Shown here in pieces: positions 1 through 7,384 of a stretch of 64,000 nt of DNA. Source of the stretch: Thiorhodovibrio winogradskyi (GTDB taxonomy: Bacteria; Pseudomonadota; Gammaproteobacteria; Chromatiales; Chromatiaceae); NCBI RefSeq assembly GCF_036208045.1, contig NZ_CP121472.1, positions 3,669,531-3,733,530 on the forward strand, in the 5' to 3' direction. The notes under the pieces were generated by a model. That model made no database searches and was not told the DNA's origin. It saw nothing but the letters and a program-made list of their open reading frames with translations. Positions within the stretch are counted from its first letter, which is position 1. Each line of letters starts with the position of its first letter. Both the position numbers and the translations under genes were made by a program.

Positions 1-484
1 CCCATTTCTCGTGCAGATAGCCGTCGCCGGCGTAATCGAGCGGACGCGGGTGGCCATCGCCGCCATGCACACGCAGGCCGACACGAATGCTGAGCACCCC
101 GCGCGCCACCATCCAGCCGAGCAACTCGACGCCATTGCGAACCGCCACCGGCCATCGCGGCGCGTCGTCCAGTTGCGCCAGCAAGCGTGCTTCGGCGCGC
201 GCCTGGTCGCCGTCGAGAATCGCCTGAGCATCTTCGGGGTCAAGCTGCAAGCCGACAACAAAACGCGCCTGCCCGCCTTGACCGACGAAATGGGAAAAGC
301 CTTGGGAAGCCGCCGCCAGCGAGCTGGAGGTGAAATAGCCCGCCACCCGGTCATAGCGAATCGCGCGCGTAAGCGCCGGGAGGTAAAAATCCCGCAGCAT
401 GTCCACCGGCTGGCCCGTCGCCGGAAGATCCGAGGTCGCATAGCTCGGCCGCCAGGGATAGTCGCGCAAACGCAAGCTGGTCAT
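1..484 (-). CDS. PLD-like domain helicase, N-terminal part (runs off left edge)
   Basis: The minus strand is open from an ATG at 484 to the window edge (161 codons). After the start come PATGQPVDML and then IRYDRVAGYFTSSS, followed by an alternating hydrophobic stretch ending near VGLQLDPEDAQAI. This is the usual start of the phospholipase D-like domain that precedes a DEAD/SNF2 helicase in defence-island proteins, where YDRVAGYF..SSL is a recurrent motif. The helicase part is outside the window. Minus-strand remnants of DUF1156 and DUF499 genes further right suggest it was the last gene of one operon. Whether it is intact cannot be seen. Confidence 0.7.
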   Translation of the reverse strand, partial: MTSLRLRDYPWRPSYATSDLPATGQPVDMLRDFYLPALTRAIRYDRVAGYFTSSSLAAASQGFSHFVGQGGQARFVVGLQLDPEDAQAILDGDQARAEARLLAQLDDAPRWPVAVRNGVELLGWMVARGVLSIRVGLRVHGGDGHPRPLDYAGDGYLHEKW

Positions 485-498
485 GCTCTGGCTTCGAG

Positions 499-1077
499 TT
501 ACACCCAAAGAAGCTCAAGATTGAGCAACAGTTCGCCGAACGGCGGTGCTCGCACCTGCTGCGCCTCGCCCGCCTCCAGCACTAGGCGCCAGTTGGGTTG
601 TTGTCCGCCCCCAGCATCTAACGCATAGACTTCCAGCCGGCGTTTTTTCGGATCCAACAGCCAGGCATGGGATACTCCATAGTGAGCATAAAGTGGCAGT
701 TTGATCTCGCGATCCTTGCTCTCGGTCCCGGGCGAGAGAATTTCGCACACCCAGTCCGGCGCCACCTCGAAGCGATGGCCGTCGGGAATCCGCGGCATGC
801 GCTCGCGGCACCAGCCGGCTAGATCAGGCACGGCGACTTCGGTATCGCGAATGAAGTGAACTTCTGGCTCCATAAGGATCCACCAGCCGCCCGGGCCGCC
901 GCGCCCGCGCTCGAAAGGCGTGACCAGATCGCTGGCCAGTCCGGTTTGCACATGCCCATGTCGCCCACTCGGGCGCGGCTGGGTGTAAAGCTGCCCGTTC
1001 AAAATCTCCCCGCTCAGCCCCTCCGGCAGGGCTGCGAGATGGTCATAAAGTGTGAGTTGGTAGGCAAGAGCTGTCAT
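499..1077 (-). CDS. Uma2 family endonuclease (DUF820)
   Basis: This 192-residue protein has the normal length of a Uma2/DUF820 PD-(D/E)XK-fold nuclease. Visible landmarks are MEPEVHF followed by VAVPDLAGW, then PDWVCEILSPGTESKDREIKLPLYAHYGV, which holds the conserved acid and lysine of the fold, and AWLLDPKKRRLEVY. The C terminus FGELLLNLELLW is also typical. These proteins occur in many copies in cyanobacteria and some gammaproteobacteria, and their biological role is mostly unknown. It lies 14 bp beyond the PLD-helicase start on the same strand. Broken relatives of its two ends occur at 2046-2146 and near 31291. Confidence 0.85.
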   Translation of the reverse strand: MTALAYQLTLYDHLAALPEGLSGEILNGQLYTQPRPSGRHGHVQTGLASDLVTPFERGRGGPGGWWILMEPEVHFIRDTEVAVPDLAGWCRERMPRIPDGHRFEVAPDWVCEILSPGTESKDREIKLPLYAHYGVSHAWLLDPKKRRLEVYALDAGGGQQPNWRLVLEAGEAQQVRAPPFGELLLNLELLWV

Positions 1078-1146
1078 GTGCGATCTCAGTGCTAGAAGGT
1101 CGGCTCACCGGGCCGTCAGTCCCTGATATAACGACCCGTGATTCGG

Positions 1147-1632
1147 TCATGGGGCTTCTCCGACGAATGCCAAGGCATTGGACAGCAAGTCCGGAGAGAG
1201 TCGATAGCCGCTGGCGGCTAAGTGATAGAGATCCTCGCGTATGGCGGGGATGAGTTCCCGTTGCTTGGCCAGCGTTAGCAGGCCGACCGTGCCGATTAGC
1301 GGTAGCCCAAGCCTTGTGGCGGTTCGCCGCGCTGCCCGTTCGTCAATCAGCACCGCTGCCTGGTGCGCCAGCGCCAAGCTGATGGCAGAGGTTTCTCCCA
1401 GTCCCAGACGCCAATCATGGGGCAATGCGGGAACGGCGACCCGCTCAACCCATCCCGCGGCAAGGGCCAGATTCAACCGAGCTTGTTCCACATCAGATGG
1501 ATTGGCAAAGCACTCTGACCAGACAATCTCAGTGGTGATGGTTTGCGCAAAGAGACGAGGCAGCAGCCAGAGTCGATCAATCCGCGCCAGCGCGATCAGT
1601 GGTCCAGCATCGGCGATGAGCAGTTCACGCAA
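1147..1632 (-). CDS. PIN-like toxin, DUF3368 family
   Basis: This 161-residue protein starts LLIADAGPLIALARI, the first conserved aspartate block of DUF3368 PIN-domain proteins. It continues with TEIVWSE, a glutamate in GLGETSAISLAL, and AAVLIDERAARRTATRLGLPLIGTVGLL, which supplies the second acidic cluster and the typical C-terminal half. PIN toxins of this kind are taken to be ribonucleases. Its start overlaps the stop of the upstream UPF0175-type antitoxin by 8 bp, so the two form one toxin-antitoxin operon. Length and motifs look complete. Confidence 0.85.
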   Translation of the reverse strand: MRELLIADAGPLIALARIDRLWLLPRLFAQTITTEIVWSECFANPSDVEQARLNLALAAGWVERVAVPALPHDWRLGLGETSAISLALAHQAAVLIDERAARRTATRLGLPLIGTVGLLTLAKQRELIPAIREDLYHLAASGYRLSPDLLSNALAFVGEAP

Positions 1633-1948
1633 ACTCCGCTAACTCCTGTTGCAATTCCTCCGGCGAATAGCGCACCACTGGGATCCCCATTTCACCAAGA
1701 AGGTTCATGAAGTCGATGCGATTCATACCTGCCAGCTCGGCGGCGCGTCCCAAGGAGAGGACATCCTCATCGAAAAGCTTAATCGCCAAGTCAAGGTTCA
1801 AGCCGCGTTTTACCATGGCTTCGTCGAAGGGAACCGCCAAAAAAATGGGGCGGCCCTCGTCGGTGACCACGGCGAGCTGACCTGACTGACTATCATTGAG
1901 CACGTCGGTTCTGAACTGTGTTAATTCGGACAAAGGATAAGTGCGCAT
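1625..1948 (-). CDS. Antitoxin, Phd-like N terminus plus UPF0175 domain
   Basis: I place the start at the ATG at 1948, giving 107 residues from MRTYPLSEL, because AAGGAAGACTCC lies just upstream. An in-frame extension to 2029 has no ribosome site. The first half (TDVLNDSQSGQLAVVTDEGRPIFLAVPFD) looks like a Phd/YefM DNA-binding antitoxin. The second half (ALKLFDEDVLSLGRAAELAG-type, ending MNRIDFMNLLGEMGIPVVRY) is the helix-turn-helix UPF0175 domain. It pairs with the overlapping DUF3368 toxin and probably represses its own promoter. Confidence 0.82.
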   Translation of the reverse strand: MRTYPLSELTQFRTDVLNDSQSGQLAVVTDEGRPIFLAVPFDEAMVKRGLNLDLAIKLFDEDVLSLGRAAELAGMNRIDFMNLLGEMGIPVVRYSPEELQQELAEFA

Positions 1949-2045
1949 GGAGTCTTCCTTATGAAAATTGGCAATCACTTGTTGAAGCGTTACATGCGCC
2001 AGCCGCTGCAGGACTTTTTGCGCAATCAAAGCGCATAATCAATCT

Positions 2046-2146
2046 GCTTGAGTATAAAGCTGCCCATTCAAACTCTCCCCTGTCAGCCCTTAAGGCTGGG
2101 CTGCAAGATGGTCATAGCGTGTGAGTTGGTCGGCCAAGGCTGTCAT
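2046..2146 (-). pseudogene. Relic of a second Uma2 gene (N-terminal 33 codons)
   Basis: Read from an ATG at 2146, the minus strand gives MTALADQLTRYDHLAAQP, a TAA stop, then GLTGESLNGQLYTQ. The intact Uma2 gene at 1077 begins MTALAYQLTLYDHLAALPEG and has LNGQLYTQ at the same place. The match also covers about 16 bp before the start codon. The stop replaces the glutamate codon GAG, and similarity ends at codon 33, so this is a duplicated 5' end that has decayed. Confidence 0.8.
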
Positions 2147-2187
2147 GCGCGATCTCAGTGCGAGATTATCTGCTTGGAACGCTTGTT

Positions 2188-2439
2188 TTAAGGAAAAATA
2201 CTCCGCATGGCCTGTTCAATCGCTCGATCATTGAGTCGCAGACCCGCGTGGCGAAGCGACTGCACCAGAGATTGCGGTGATTGAACAAGCCCCTTTCGTG
2301 TGGATTGCAAGACAATCCCAAGCGTACCCACCACAGGAACCTTCAGCGCACAAGCGGCTCGGCGGGCTTCGCGATCATCCATCACTGTTAAAGACGCGGA
2401 TTGCAACGCCAGACTCAGTACTGCGTCAAGATAGGCGGC
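2188..2439 (-). pseudogene. Decapitated DUF3368 toxin remnant
   Basis: After the stop of the neighbouring antitoxin the minus strand reads AAYLDAVLSLALQ, then SLTVMDDREARRAACALKVPVVGTLGIV, and ends AIEQAMRSIFP. This is the C-terminal half of a DUF3368 PIN protein. The first conserved aspartate block (DAGPLIALA in the intact copy at 1632) and about 70 residues are missing. The frame opens directly after a TGA only 10 bp past the antitoxin stop, so a deletion appears to have joined the antitoxin to the toxin's tail. No function is expected. Confidence 0.75.
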
Positions 2440-2448
2440 TCAAATCTG

Positions 2449-2724
2449 TCAGCCACCTCCAGACCCAAGCCAGCGATCGAGCATTTTGATATCCGCCAGA
2501 ATTTCATCGCCTGTCTGTTGAAAGGGCGTCACTCCAAAATCACCCAGTGCGGAGATAAATTCAGCCCGCGAGAGACCAGCGATTTCCGCCGCTCGCCCTT
2601 GGCTGATCCGCTCGAGTTCATACCATTTCACCGCGGCAGCCAAACGCAGTTCGCGCACGAACTCGTCAGGATCATGGCGCACACTGGCAAATACCCCGGG
2701 GTCGATTTCAAAGGCCAGATTCAT
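2449..2724 (-). CDS. UPF0175-type antitoxin, partner lost
   Basis: This 91-residue protein starts at the ATG at 2724, with AGAGAGG about 10 nt upstream; a TTG at 2733 is also in frame. ELRLAAAVKWYELERISQGRAAEIAGLSRAEFISALGDFGVTPFQ is the UPF0175 fold: a helical part followed by a helix-turn-helix. The toxin gene behind it survives only as a C-terminal remnant. It may be a solitary antitoxin that still represses its promoter or neutralises related toxins such as the one at 1147-1632. Confidence 0.75.
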   Translation of the reverse strand: MNLAFEIDPGVFASVRHDPDEFVRELRLAAAVKWYELERISQGRAAEIAGLSRAEFISALGDFGVTPFQQTGDEILADIKMLDRWLGSGGG

Positions 2725-2798
2725 TGCAAACAACCTCTCTAAAACAAAGGCAATCCGTCGCTCGTCTAAGGGTTCATGACATCATCATGACGTTTCGG

Positions 2799-3575
2799 CT
2801 AAAGCTCATAATCAATCAACCGCGCCTCGCGTTGCAGGGTCTCATCGCCGCATTCGTTGGCCCAGACCTTGAGCAAGCCGCGCAGGGCGGGATTGTCGAG
2901 CTGGCCGTGGGCACTGAGATAATTGCGCGCGGCGACGATGCCGCCGTCGCGATAGAGCAGAATCAGACCGCAGAGCCGATCCCAAAGCGTTTGGGGGTTG
3001 TCGAGACGGACGCGAGCGCGTTCTTCGGGTTTGAGCAAGCGCAGCCGATTGCCGCGAATGGCCAGGGGCGCGGCGCGTTCGCTGTCACTGGCGCTGGCGT
3101 AGGCAACCAGGGCGTCGCTGACGCGATAGTTGCCATTGCGCTGTTGCAGGTGAAAATTGAGCGAGCGGCTCATCTGCAAGGCGTCGTCGAAGGCAAAGTC
3201 ACCCAGCCCGTTGATGCCGAGCGCAATCACCGCCAGGCGCGATTCGGCATCGAGATCCTCGACGGTAACCAGGCCGCCGGACAGGCGGCTGACTTCCTCT
3301 TCCGCCACCACCCGGGCCGCCTCGCGCATCGCACGGGTGGGCGGCACCAGCTCGTCGCCATCCCGCACCGGCCAGTGTTGGGAATAGACCCGCGGCGCCC
3401 GACCCCAGCAGGCGATCATGCGATCCACCGGATTGAGCTTGAGGCGCGCGAACTCGGCCAGCCCATCGCGCACGGCGGTTTCCAGCCGGGCGCGCACCTC
3501 GTAGGCCCAGCTTGAAGGTTGGCGCTCGGCGCGTTCGGCGCACGCGGTGGGGTAACAGGCCAGCGAGATCTTCAA
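2799..3575 (-). pseudogene. DUF1156 DNA methylase, C-terminal fragment
   Basis: The frame holds 258 codons from a TTG at 3575; an in-frame TAG lies five codons upstream. WPVRDGDELVPPTRAMREAARVVAEEEVSRL, VEDLDAESRLAVIALGINGLGDF, ALQMSRSLN and PQTLWDRLCGLILLYRDGG are the conserved tail of DUF1156 adenine-methylase-like proteins, whose full length is about 900 residues or more. The catalytic methylase part is absent. The matching N terminus of a DUF1156 gene lies at 6060-6209 on the same strand, with a restriction-modification cassette between them. Confidence 0.72.
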
Positions 3576-3662
3576 GACAGTTCTTCTCTATTGAATGCGG
3601 ATGTCGACCATGAACATGCGACAGGCTATCCTAGGCGCTTGCACGTGACGGCCGAATTTAAC

Positions 3663-4178
3663 ATGTCGGGACTCAGGCAGCGATCAATCCATCGACCGCG
3701 CCGACCGAAAACCACGGTTTTGGACGAGGATTTCACGGACACGCTGACCCCATCCGAACGCAGTGAACGCATGTCGAGAATCCGCGGCAAGGATTCCACG
3801 GCGGAACTGCGCCTGCGACGCATGATCCACGGCATGGGTTACAGGTACCGTTTGCATGTCAAGGACTTGCCAGGCACGCCGGATCTGGTGTTCCGTTCTC
3901 GCAAGGCCGTGATTTTCATGCACGGTTGTTTCTGGCATCGTCACCACGGCTGCGCCCTGGCGCGCCTGCCCAAATCGAAACGCGCGTTTTGGGAGGAGAA
4001 GCTCAATTCCAACAAGGAACGGGACAACAGGAACCAACAGCGGCTAGTCGATATGGGATGGAAGGTCATGGTCATTTGGGAATGTGAAATGCAGCAAAAA
4101 GACTTGGCCGGACTTGCCAAGCGGATCAAGCACTTCCTGATCGGCAATGACGGAGAAAATCGCGATGAAATCCGTTGA
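3663..4178 (+). CDS. vsr: Very short patch repair endonuclease (Vsr)
   Basis: This 171-residue protein nicks DNA at T:G mismatches that arise when 5-methylcytosine deaminates. SERSERMSRIRGKDSTAELRLRR, YRYRLHVKDLPGTPDLVF (holding the catalytic aspartate in PDLVF) and AVIFMHGCFWHRHHGC (zinc and metal-binding Cys/His) are the standard Vsr motifs. WEEKLNSNKERDNRNQQRL and MVIWECE complete the fold. The ATG at 3663 is chosen because the family starts shortly before TPSERSERM; the open frame extends upstream. It overlaps the cytosine methylase by 14 bp, as expected of a protector for that methylase. Confidence 0.93.
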   Translation: MSGLRQRSIHRPRRPKTTVLDEDFTDTLTPSERSERMSRIRGKDSTAELRLRRMIHGMGYRYRLHVKDLPGTPDLVFRSRKAVIFMHGCFWHRHHGCALARLPKSKRAFWEEKLNSNKERDNRNQQRLVDMGWKVMVIWECEMQQKDLAGLAKRIKHFLIGNDGENRDEIR

Positions 4179-5382
4179 ACTCTTTGCCGGTGCCGGTGGA
4201 CTGGCGATGGGGGTCGGCTTTGCTGGCTTCGACTCGCTCGGCGTCTTCGAGCGGGATCCCTGGGCGTGCAAGACGGTGAGGCAGAACCAGCAAAGAGGCT
4301 ACGCCCCAGTGGCGGATTGGCCCCTGTTCGAGGGCGATGTGCGGGACTTCGACTGGTCGTCCATGGTCGAACAAGTCGATCTTCTGGCCGGCGGACCACC
4401 CTGTCAGCCGTTTTCCATGGGAGGTAAACATCGCGCGGATAATGATCCGCGCGACATGTTCCCCATCACGGCGGATATCGTCCGCGTATTGCGCCCACGT
4501 TCCTTTCTCATCGAAAACGTCAAGGGTCTCACGCGTTCGAGCTTCGCCAACTACTTTCAGTATATCCTGCTGCAACTGGAATTCCCCCAGGTCGCGCGCA
4601 AGGCACGGGAGAACTGGACTGAGCATCTGCAACGGCTCCAAGCCAAGAAAACTTCCAACGCGCGGGGCACCACGGACCTAACCTATCACCTGCTACCGAC
4701 CTTGGTGAATGCCGCCGACCATGGCGTGCCGCAATGCCGTGAACGGGTCTTCATCGTGGGTTTTCGCTCCGATCTCGATGTTGACTGGTCATTTCCAAGA
4801 GCCACGCACAGTCTGGACGCCTTGCTCTATTCCCAATGGGTGAGCGGGGAGTACTGGGAACGGCATCGCATCACCAAGCAACGCCGCCCGCCATTGCCCG
4901 CGAAATTCGCCAAACGGATTCGCCAACTGTCCGGGGGCTTCGCGCTTTTCAATGAAGCGCCCTGGCGAACCGTCCGCGATGCGCTCGTTGATCTGCCCGA
5001 CCCCACGCAACCGCTGGGAATGCACGGATTCCACAATCATGTTTTTCAGGACGGCGCCAAAGCCTACCCAGGTCATACCGGAAGCCCGGTGGACTTACCG
5101 GCGAAGACGCTCAAGGCCGGAGATCACGGCGTCCCCGGCGGGGAAAACATGATGCGCCTTTCAAACGGCGCTGTGCGCTATTTCACTGTGCGCGAATCCG
5201 CGCGCTTGCAGACCTTTCCCGATGGGTATGTCTTCCATGGATCCTGGACGGAAACCATGCGCCAGTTGGGAAACGCTGTGCCCGTCGCGCTCGCGCGTCG
5301 CGTGGCGGCATCGGTCGCCATGCACCTGGCACTGTGCGACGAGCGCGGGCTGCTGAATCAACGCGCCAGGAAGCGGGCATGA
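4165..5382 (+). CDS. DNA (cytosine-5) methyltransferase
   Basis: This 405-residue protein transfers methyl from S-adenosylmethionine to C5 of cytosine. MKSVELFAGAGGLAMG is motif I, GGPPCQPFSMGG is motif IV with the catalytic cysteine near residue 79, and LIENVKGL is motif VI. QCRERVFIVGF is motif VIII, and RESARLQTFPD with QLGNAVPVALA are motifs IX and X. I chose ATG 4165 because GGAG lies 8-9 nt upstream; an in-frame ATG at 4147 lacks one. It overlaps vsr upstream and the Eco29kI-type endonuclease downstream (ATGA), so the three genes are one operon. By association the target is probably CCGCGG. Confidence 0.93.
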   Translation: MKSVELFAGAGGLAMGVGFAGFDSLGVFERDPWACKTVRQNQQRGYAPVADWPLFEGDVRDFDWSSMVEQVDLLAGGPPCQPFSMGGKHRADNDPRDMFPITADIVRVLRPRSFLIENVKGLTRSSFANYFQYILLQLEFPQVARKARENWTEHLQRLQAKKTSNARGTTDLTYHLLPTLVNAADHGVPQCRERVFIVGFRSDLDVDWSFPRATHSLDALLYSQWVSGEYWERHRITKQRRPPLPAKFAKRIRQLSGGFALFNEAPWRTVRDALVDLPDPTQPLGMHGFHNHVFQDGAKAYPGHTGSPVDLPAKTLKAGDHGVPGGENMMRLSNGAVRYFTVRESARLQTFPDGYVFHGSWTETMRQLGNAVPVALARRVAASVAMHLALCDERGLLNQRARKRA

Positions 5383-6023
5383 ACGACAACAATGTCATCC
5401 CCTTCAATCCGCTGCATAAGCGCCATCTGGGCGAAAGTGTCGGTCAGGCGCTGCTGCGCCGACCGCCGACCGCGATGGCGGATCTCACCAGCTTCTCGGG
5501 CGCGGGAGTTTACGCAATCTATTACCAGGGTGAATTTCCCGCCTACGAAGCGATTGCATCCATGAACCGCCAACGGGGTTGCCTCGTCCCAATTTATGTT
5601 GGCAAGGCCGTGCCCAAGGGCGCGAGAAAAGGCGGCGACCTAGAGGCAAATCCGGGGAAAGCGCTCTTCAATCGCCTCACGCAACACCGGCGTAGTATCG
5701 AGGAGGCCACGAATCTCAACCTTGCCGATTTCCACTGTCGCTTTCTTGTCGTCGACGATATCTGGATCCCTTTGGGCGAATCCTTGTTGATCGCTAAATT
5801 CAACCCGTTGTGGAATCTTCTCATCGACGGGTTCGGCAACCACGACCCAGGCTCCGGTCGGCATGCGGGTGTTCGACCAAGATGGGATGTGCTACATCCA
5901 GGACGTGCGTGGGCGCAAAAATGCCGACCACGAGAAGAAAGCGCTGAACAAATCGTGGCGGACGTAAAGCAATACCTACGAGACAACCCGCCAACAGATG
6001 ATGCCGAATTGATCACGCCCTAG
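5379..6023 (+). CDS. Eco29kI-type restriction endonuclease (GIY-YIG)
   Basis: This 214-residue protein starts at the ATG overlapping the methylase stop (ATGA). GAGVYAIYYQGEFPAYEAI carries the GIY-YIG variant. LVPIYVGKAVPKGARKGG supplies the lysine and arginine of the active site. LTQHRRSIEEATNLNLADF, DDIWIPLGESLLI and LWNLLIDGFGNHDPG..GR..G (with the general acid glutamate and asparagine) follow, then WDVLHPGRAWA. All match R.Eco29kI, a type IIP enzyme that cuts CCGCGG. The CCGCGG specificity is transferred from the family, not read from this sequence. Confidence 0.88.
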   Translation: MNDNNVIPFNPLHKRHLGESVGQALLRRPPTAMADLTSFSGAGVYAIYYQGEFPAYEAIASMNRQRGCLVPIYVGKAVPKGARKGGDLEANPGKALFNRLTQHRRSIEEATNLNLADFHCRFLVVDDIWIPLGESLLIAKFNPLWNLLIDGFGNHDPGSGRHAGVRPRWDVLHPGRAWAQKCRPREESAEQIVADVKQYLRDNPPTDDAELITP

Positions 6024-6059
6024 AGCCATCCGGATAGACCAGTGATTGCATCATCCGAC

Positions 6060-6209
6060 GCCGCTTGCCGTCAGCGGGCGGCGCGCCCACTAGGCGTGCA
6101 GACGGTGCATCGGCGGCGCTAAGCCGGTATTTCGCTCGCGCCGGGTCTCGGCGCCCACCTGATGACAGGGAAAGCCGGCTTCGATCAGGCGGGTGTCCTT
6201 GGAATCCAT
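6060..6209 (-). pseudogene. DUF1156 DNA methylase, N-terminal fragment
   Basis: From an ATG at 6209 the minus strand reads MDSKDTRLIEAGFPCHQVGAETRRER, then LAPPMHRLHA, a TAG stop, and WARRPLTASG. DUF1156 proteins begin with RLIE..FP...VG.E..RE and LH.WWARRPL.ASR, so the TAG sits exactly at the first tryptophan of WWARRPL (TGG to TAG). Similarity stops after TAS, about 35 bp before the Eco29kI-type gene ends. Together with 2799-3575 these are two ends of a methylase gene on one strand, separated by the vsr-methylase-endonuclease cassette. Confidence 0.75.
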
Positions 6210-6214
6210 GGGTG

Positions 6215-6610
6215 TCAATCCTGTTCCTTGTTTATGTGATCAGGGTCAAGCTCAAAGGCTTCTTGATCCGGCAAGCCTTTCAATTGATCGAGCAGCGCTG
6301 GAATATCGTCCTGAATGATGCTCCAAACGGTGTCATCATCGATACCCAGATAGCCATGAATGATCCGGTTGCGTGTGGCAATCATCATGCGCCAGGGAAT
6401 CTCCGGATAAGCATTGCGCACAGCGTCCGGTAACTGACTGGCTGCTTCGCCGATGAGTTCGAGATTGCGCAAGGTCGCGTCATAGGTGATTCCGCTGTCA
6501 ATAAAATGCTCTTGATTAAGTCCACCGGTATATCTGAGAACACGATGACAGAAGTCAATGATGTCATCAATATAGAGACGCCAATCACGCCGCGGCGTTT
6601 GCTTTGACAT
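6215..6610 (-). CDS. HepT-like HEPN ribonuclease toxin (DUF86)
   Basis: This 131-residue protein is a DUF86/HepT protein. It has WRLYIDDIIDFCHRVLRYTGG, then TYDATLRNLELIGEAA, and the HEPN active-site motif R-x4-H in MIATRNRIIHGYLGIDDDTVW. In HepT-MntA systems the HEPN protein is an RNase toxin that is blocked when the partner nucleotidyltransferase adds AMP near the conserved tyrosine three residues after the histidine; HGY is present here. It overlaps the mntA-like gene by 26 bp. The pair lies between the DUF1156 and DUF499 remnants. Confidence 0.9.
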   Translation of the reverse strand: MSKQTPRRDWRLYIDDIIDFCHRVLRYTGGLNQEHFIDSGITYDATLRNLELIGEAASQLPDAVRNAYPEIPWRMMIATRNRIIHGYLGIDDDTVWSIIQDDIPALLDQLKGLPDQEAFELDPDHINKEQD

Positions 6611-6893
6611 AGATCATTTCTTTTTCAATAAAGGGTTTTAATTCCGCGCGCAGGGCTTTATCGGTGACCAGATCAATGGGGCACCCGAGCAGATCTTCCA
6701 GATAAAACAGGACGCCAAAATAACGCGCTGATGTCGCCGGGCCATCGAAGCAGGCGAGAATATCAATATCGCTGTCGGGCCGTGCCTGATCGCGCGCCAT
6801 GGAGCCGAACAGCGCCAGCGATGCAATACCGAAGCGGTTGGCCAGGTGCGGCAAATGAGCGCTTAGTTGACTGAGGGTTTCGGCGCGGCTCAT
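6585..6893 (-). CDS. MntA-like nucleotidyltransferase antitoxin
   Basis: This protein has 102 residues if it starts at the ATG at 6893 (MSRAETLSQLSAHL), which is where the MNT fold begins. ATGs at 6950 and 7097 are in frame but overlap the upstream gene. SLALFGSMARDQARPDSDIDILACF is the minimal nucleotidyltransferase signature GS-x-R and SD-x-D. FYLEDLLGCPIDLV and the C-terminal FIEKEMIYVKANA follow. It should AMPylate and neutralise the overlapping HepT-like toxin. Confidence 0.88.
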   Translation of the reverse strand: MSRAETLSQLSAHLPHLANRFGIASLALFGSMARDQARPDSDIDILACFDGPATSARYFGVLFYLEDLLGCPIDLVTDKALRAELKPFIEKEMIYVKANAAA

Positions 6894-6936
6894 TCGCGAC
6901 CGGGGTTGCTGTGCGCTCCTGTGGTGTGTGATACCT

Positions 6937-7122
6937 TCACTCAGATTCATTTCTGGCTTCAAGAATGCTGTTTTTAATCCCTGGAATGCCGCGAATATCG
7001 GTGTCATCATCAATGTATTCACTTTGCTCCAAAATCTGAACTTTATTTGGTGAAAAATGTTCAAGCAGCCAGGTAAATTGATCGCTGATACGATCATCGA
7101 TTTTTAATGTCAAGGTTTTCAT
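6937..7122 (-). CDS. Small antitoxin-like protein
   Basis: This 61-residue acidic protein, MKTLTLKIDDRISDQFTWLL..F, has a central EYIDDDTDIRGIPGI and ends SILEARNESE. It resembles a widespread group of short antitoxin-like proteins that begin M..LTL.IDD.....F..LL.HF and carry a D/E-rich turn before a final helix. No RelE or ParE toxin is next to it. Its end overlaps the upstream frame of the MntA-like gene, so it may be transcribed with that pair. Confidence 0.5.
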   Translation of the reverse strand: MKTLTLKIDDRISDQFTWLLEHFSPNKVQILEQSEYIDDDTDIRGIPGIKNSILEARNESE

Positions 7123-7145
7123 CCGCTATTGTGCCTTTCGTTTCG

Positions 7146-7384
7146 GCCTATCCCCGCGCCCTTAGCCGCTCCAGCACTGCTGCAGCGCGCTTGTCGCCAG
7201 ACTCACCACAGAGCATCAGGCGCAGACCGCTGACCGCCCAACTGCGCAGAGCCTAGTCGGCGCTGCTGACATTGGACAACCAGTAAACGGCTTCCTCGCG
7301 CGAGAGCATGGCCACGCGCCGGCCAACCAGTTCGATGCGATCAACATCGCGCACCTTGGCTTGCAAGCGGAAAAACAGCGCGAG
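7146..7384 (-). pseudogene. Decayed C-terminal remnant of a defence-island protein
   Basis: In a frame shifted by one from the DUF499 fragment, the minus strand reads LALFFRLQAKVRDVDRIEL, VGRRVAMLSREEAVYWLSNV, a TAG stop at about 7254, then WAVSGLRLMLCGESGDKRAAAVLERL. This looks like genuine protein with a YWL core and basic C-terminal helices, of the kind found at the end of proteins in DUF499-type islands. I cannot name the family with confidence. It is joined directly to the DUF499 N terminus, so a deletion has removed everything between. Confidence 0.45.
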
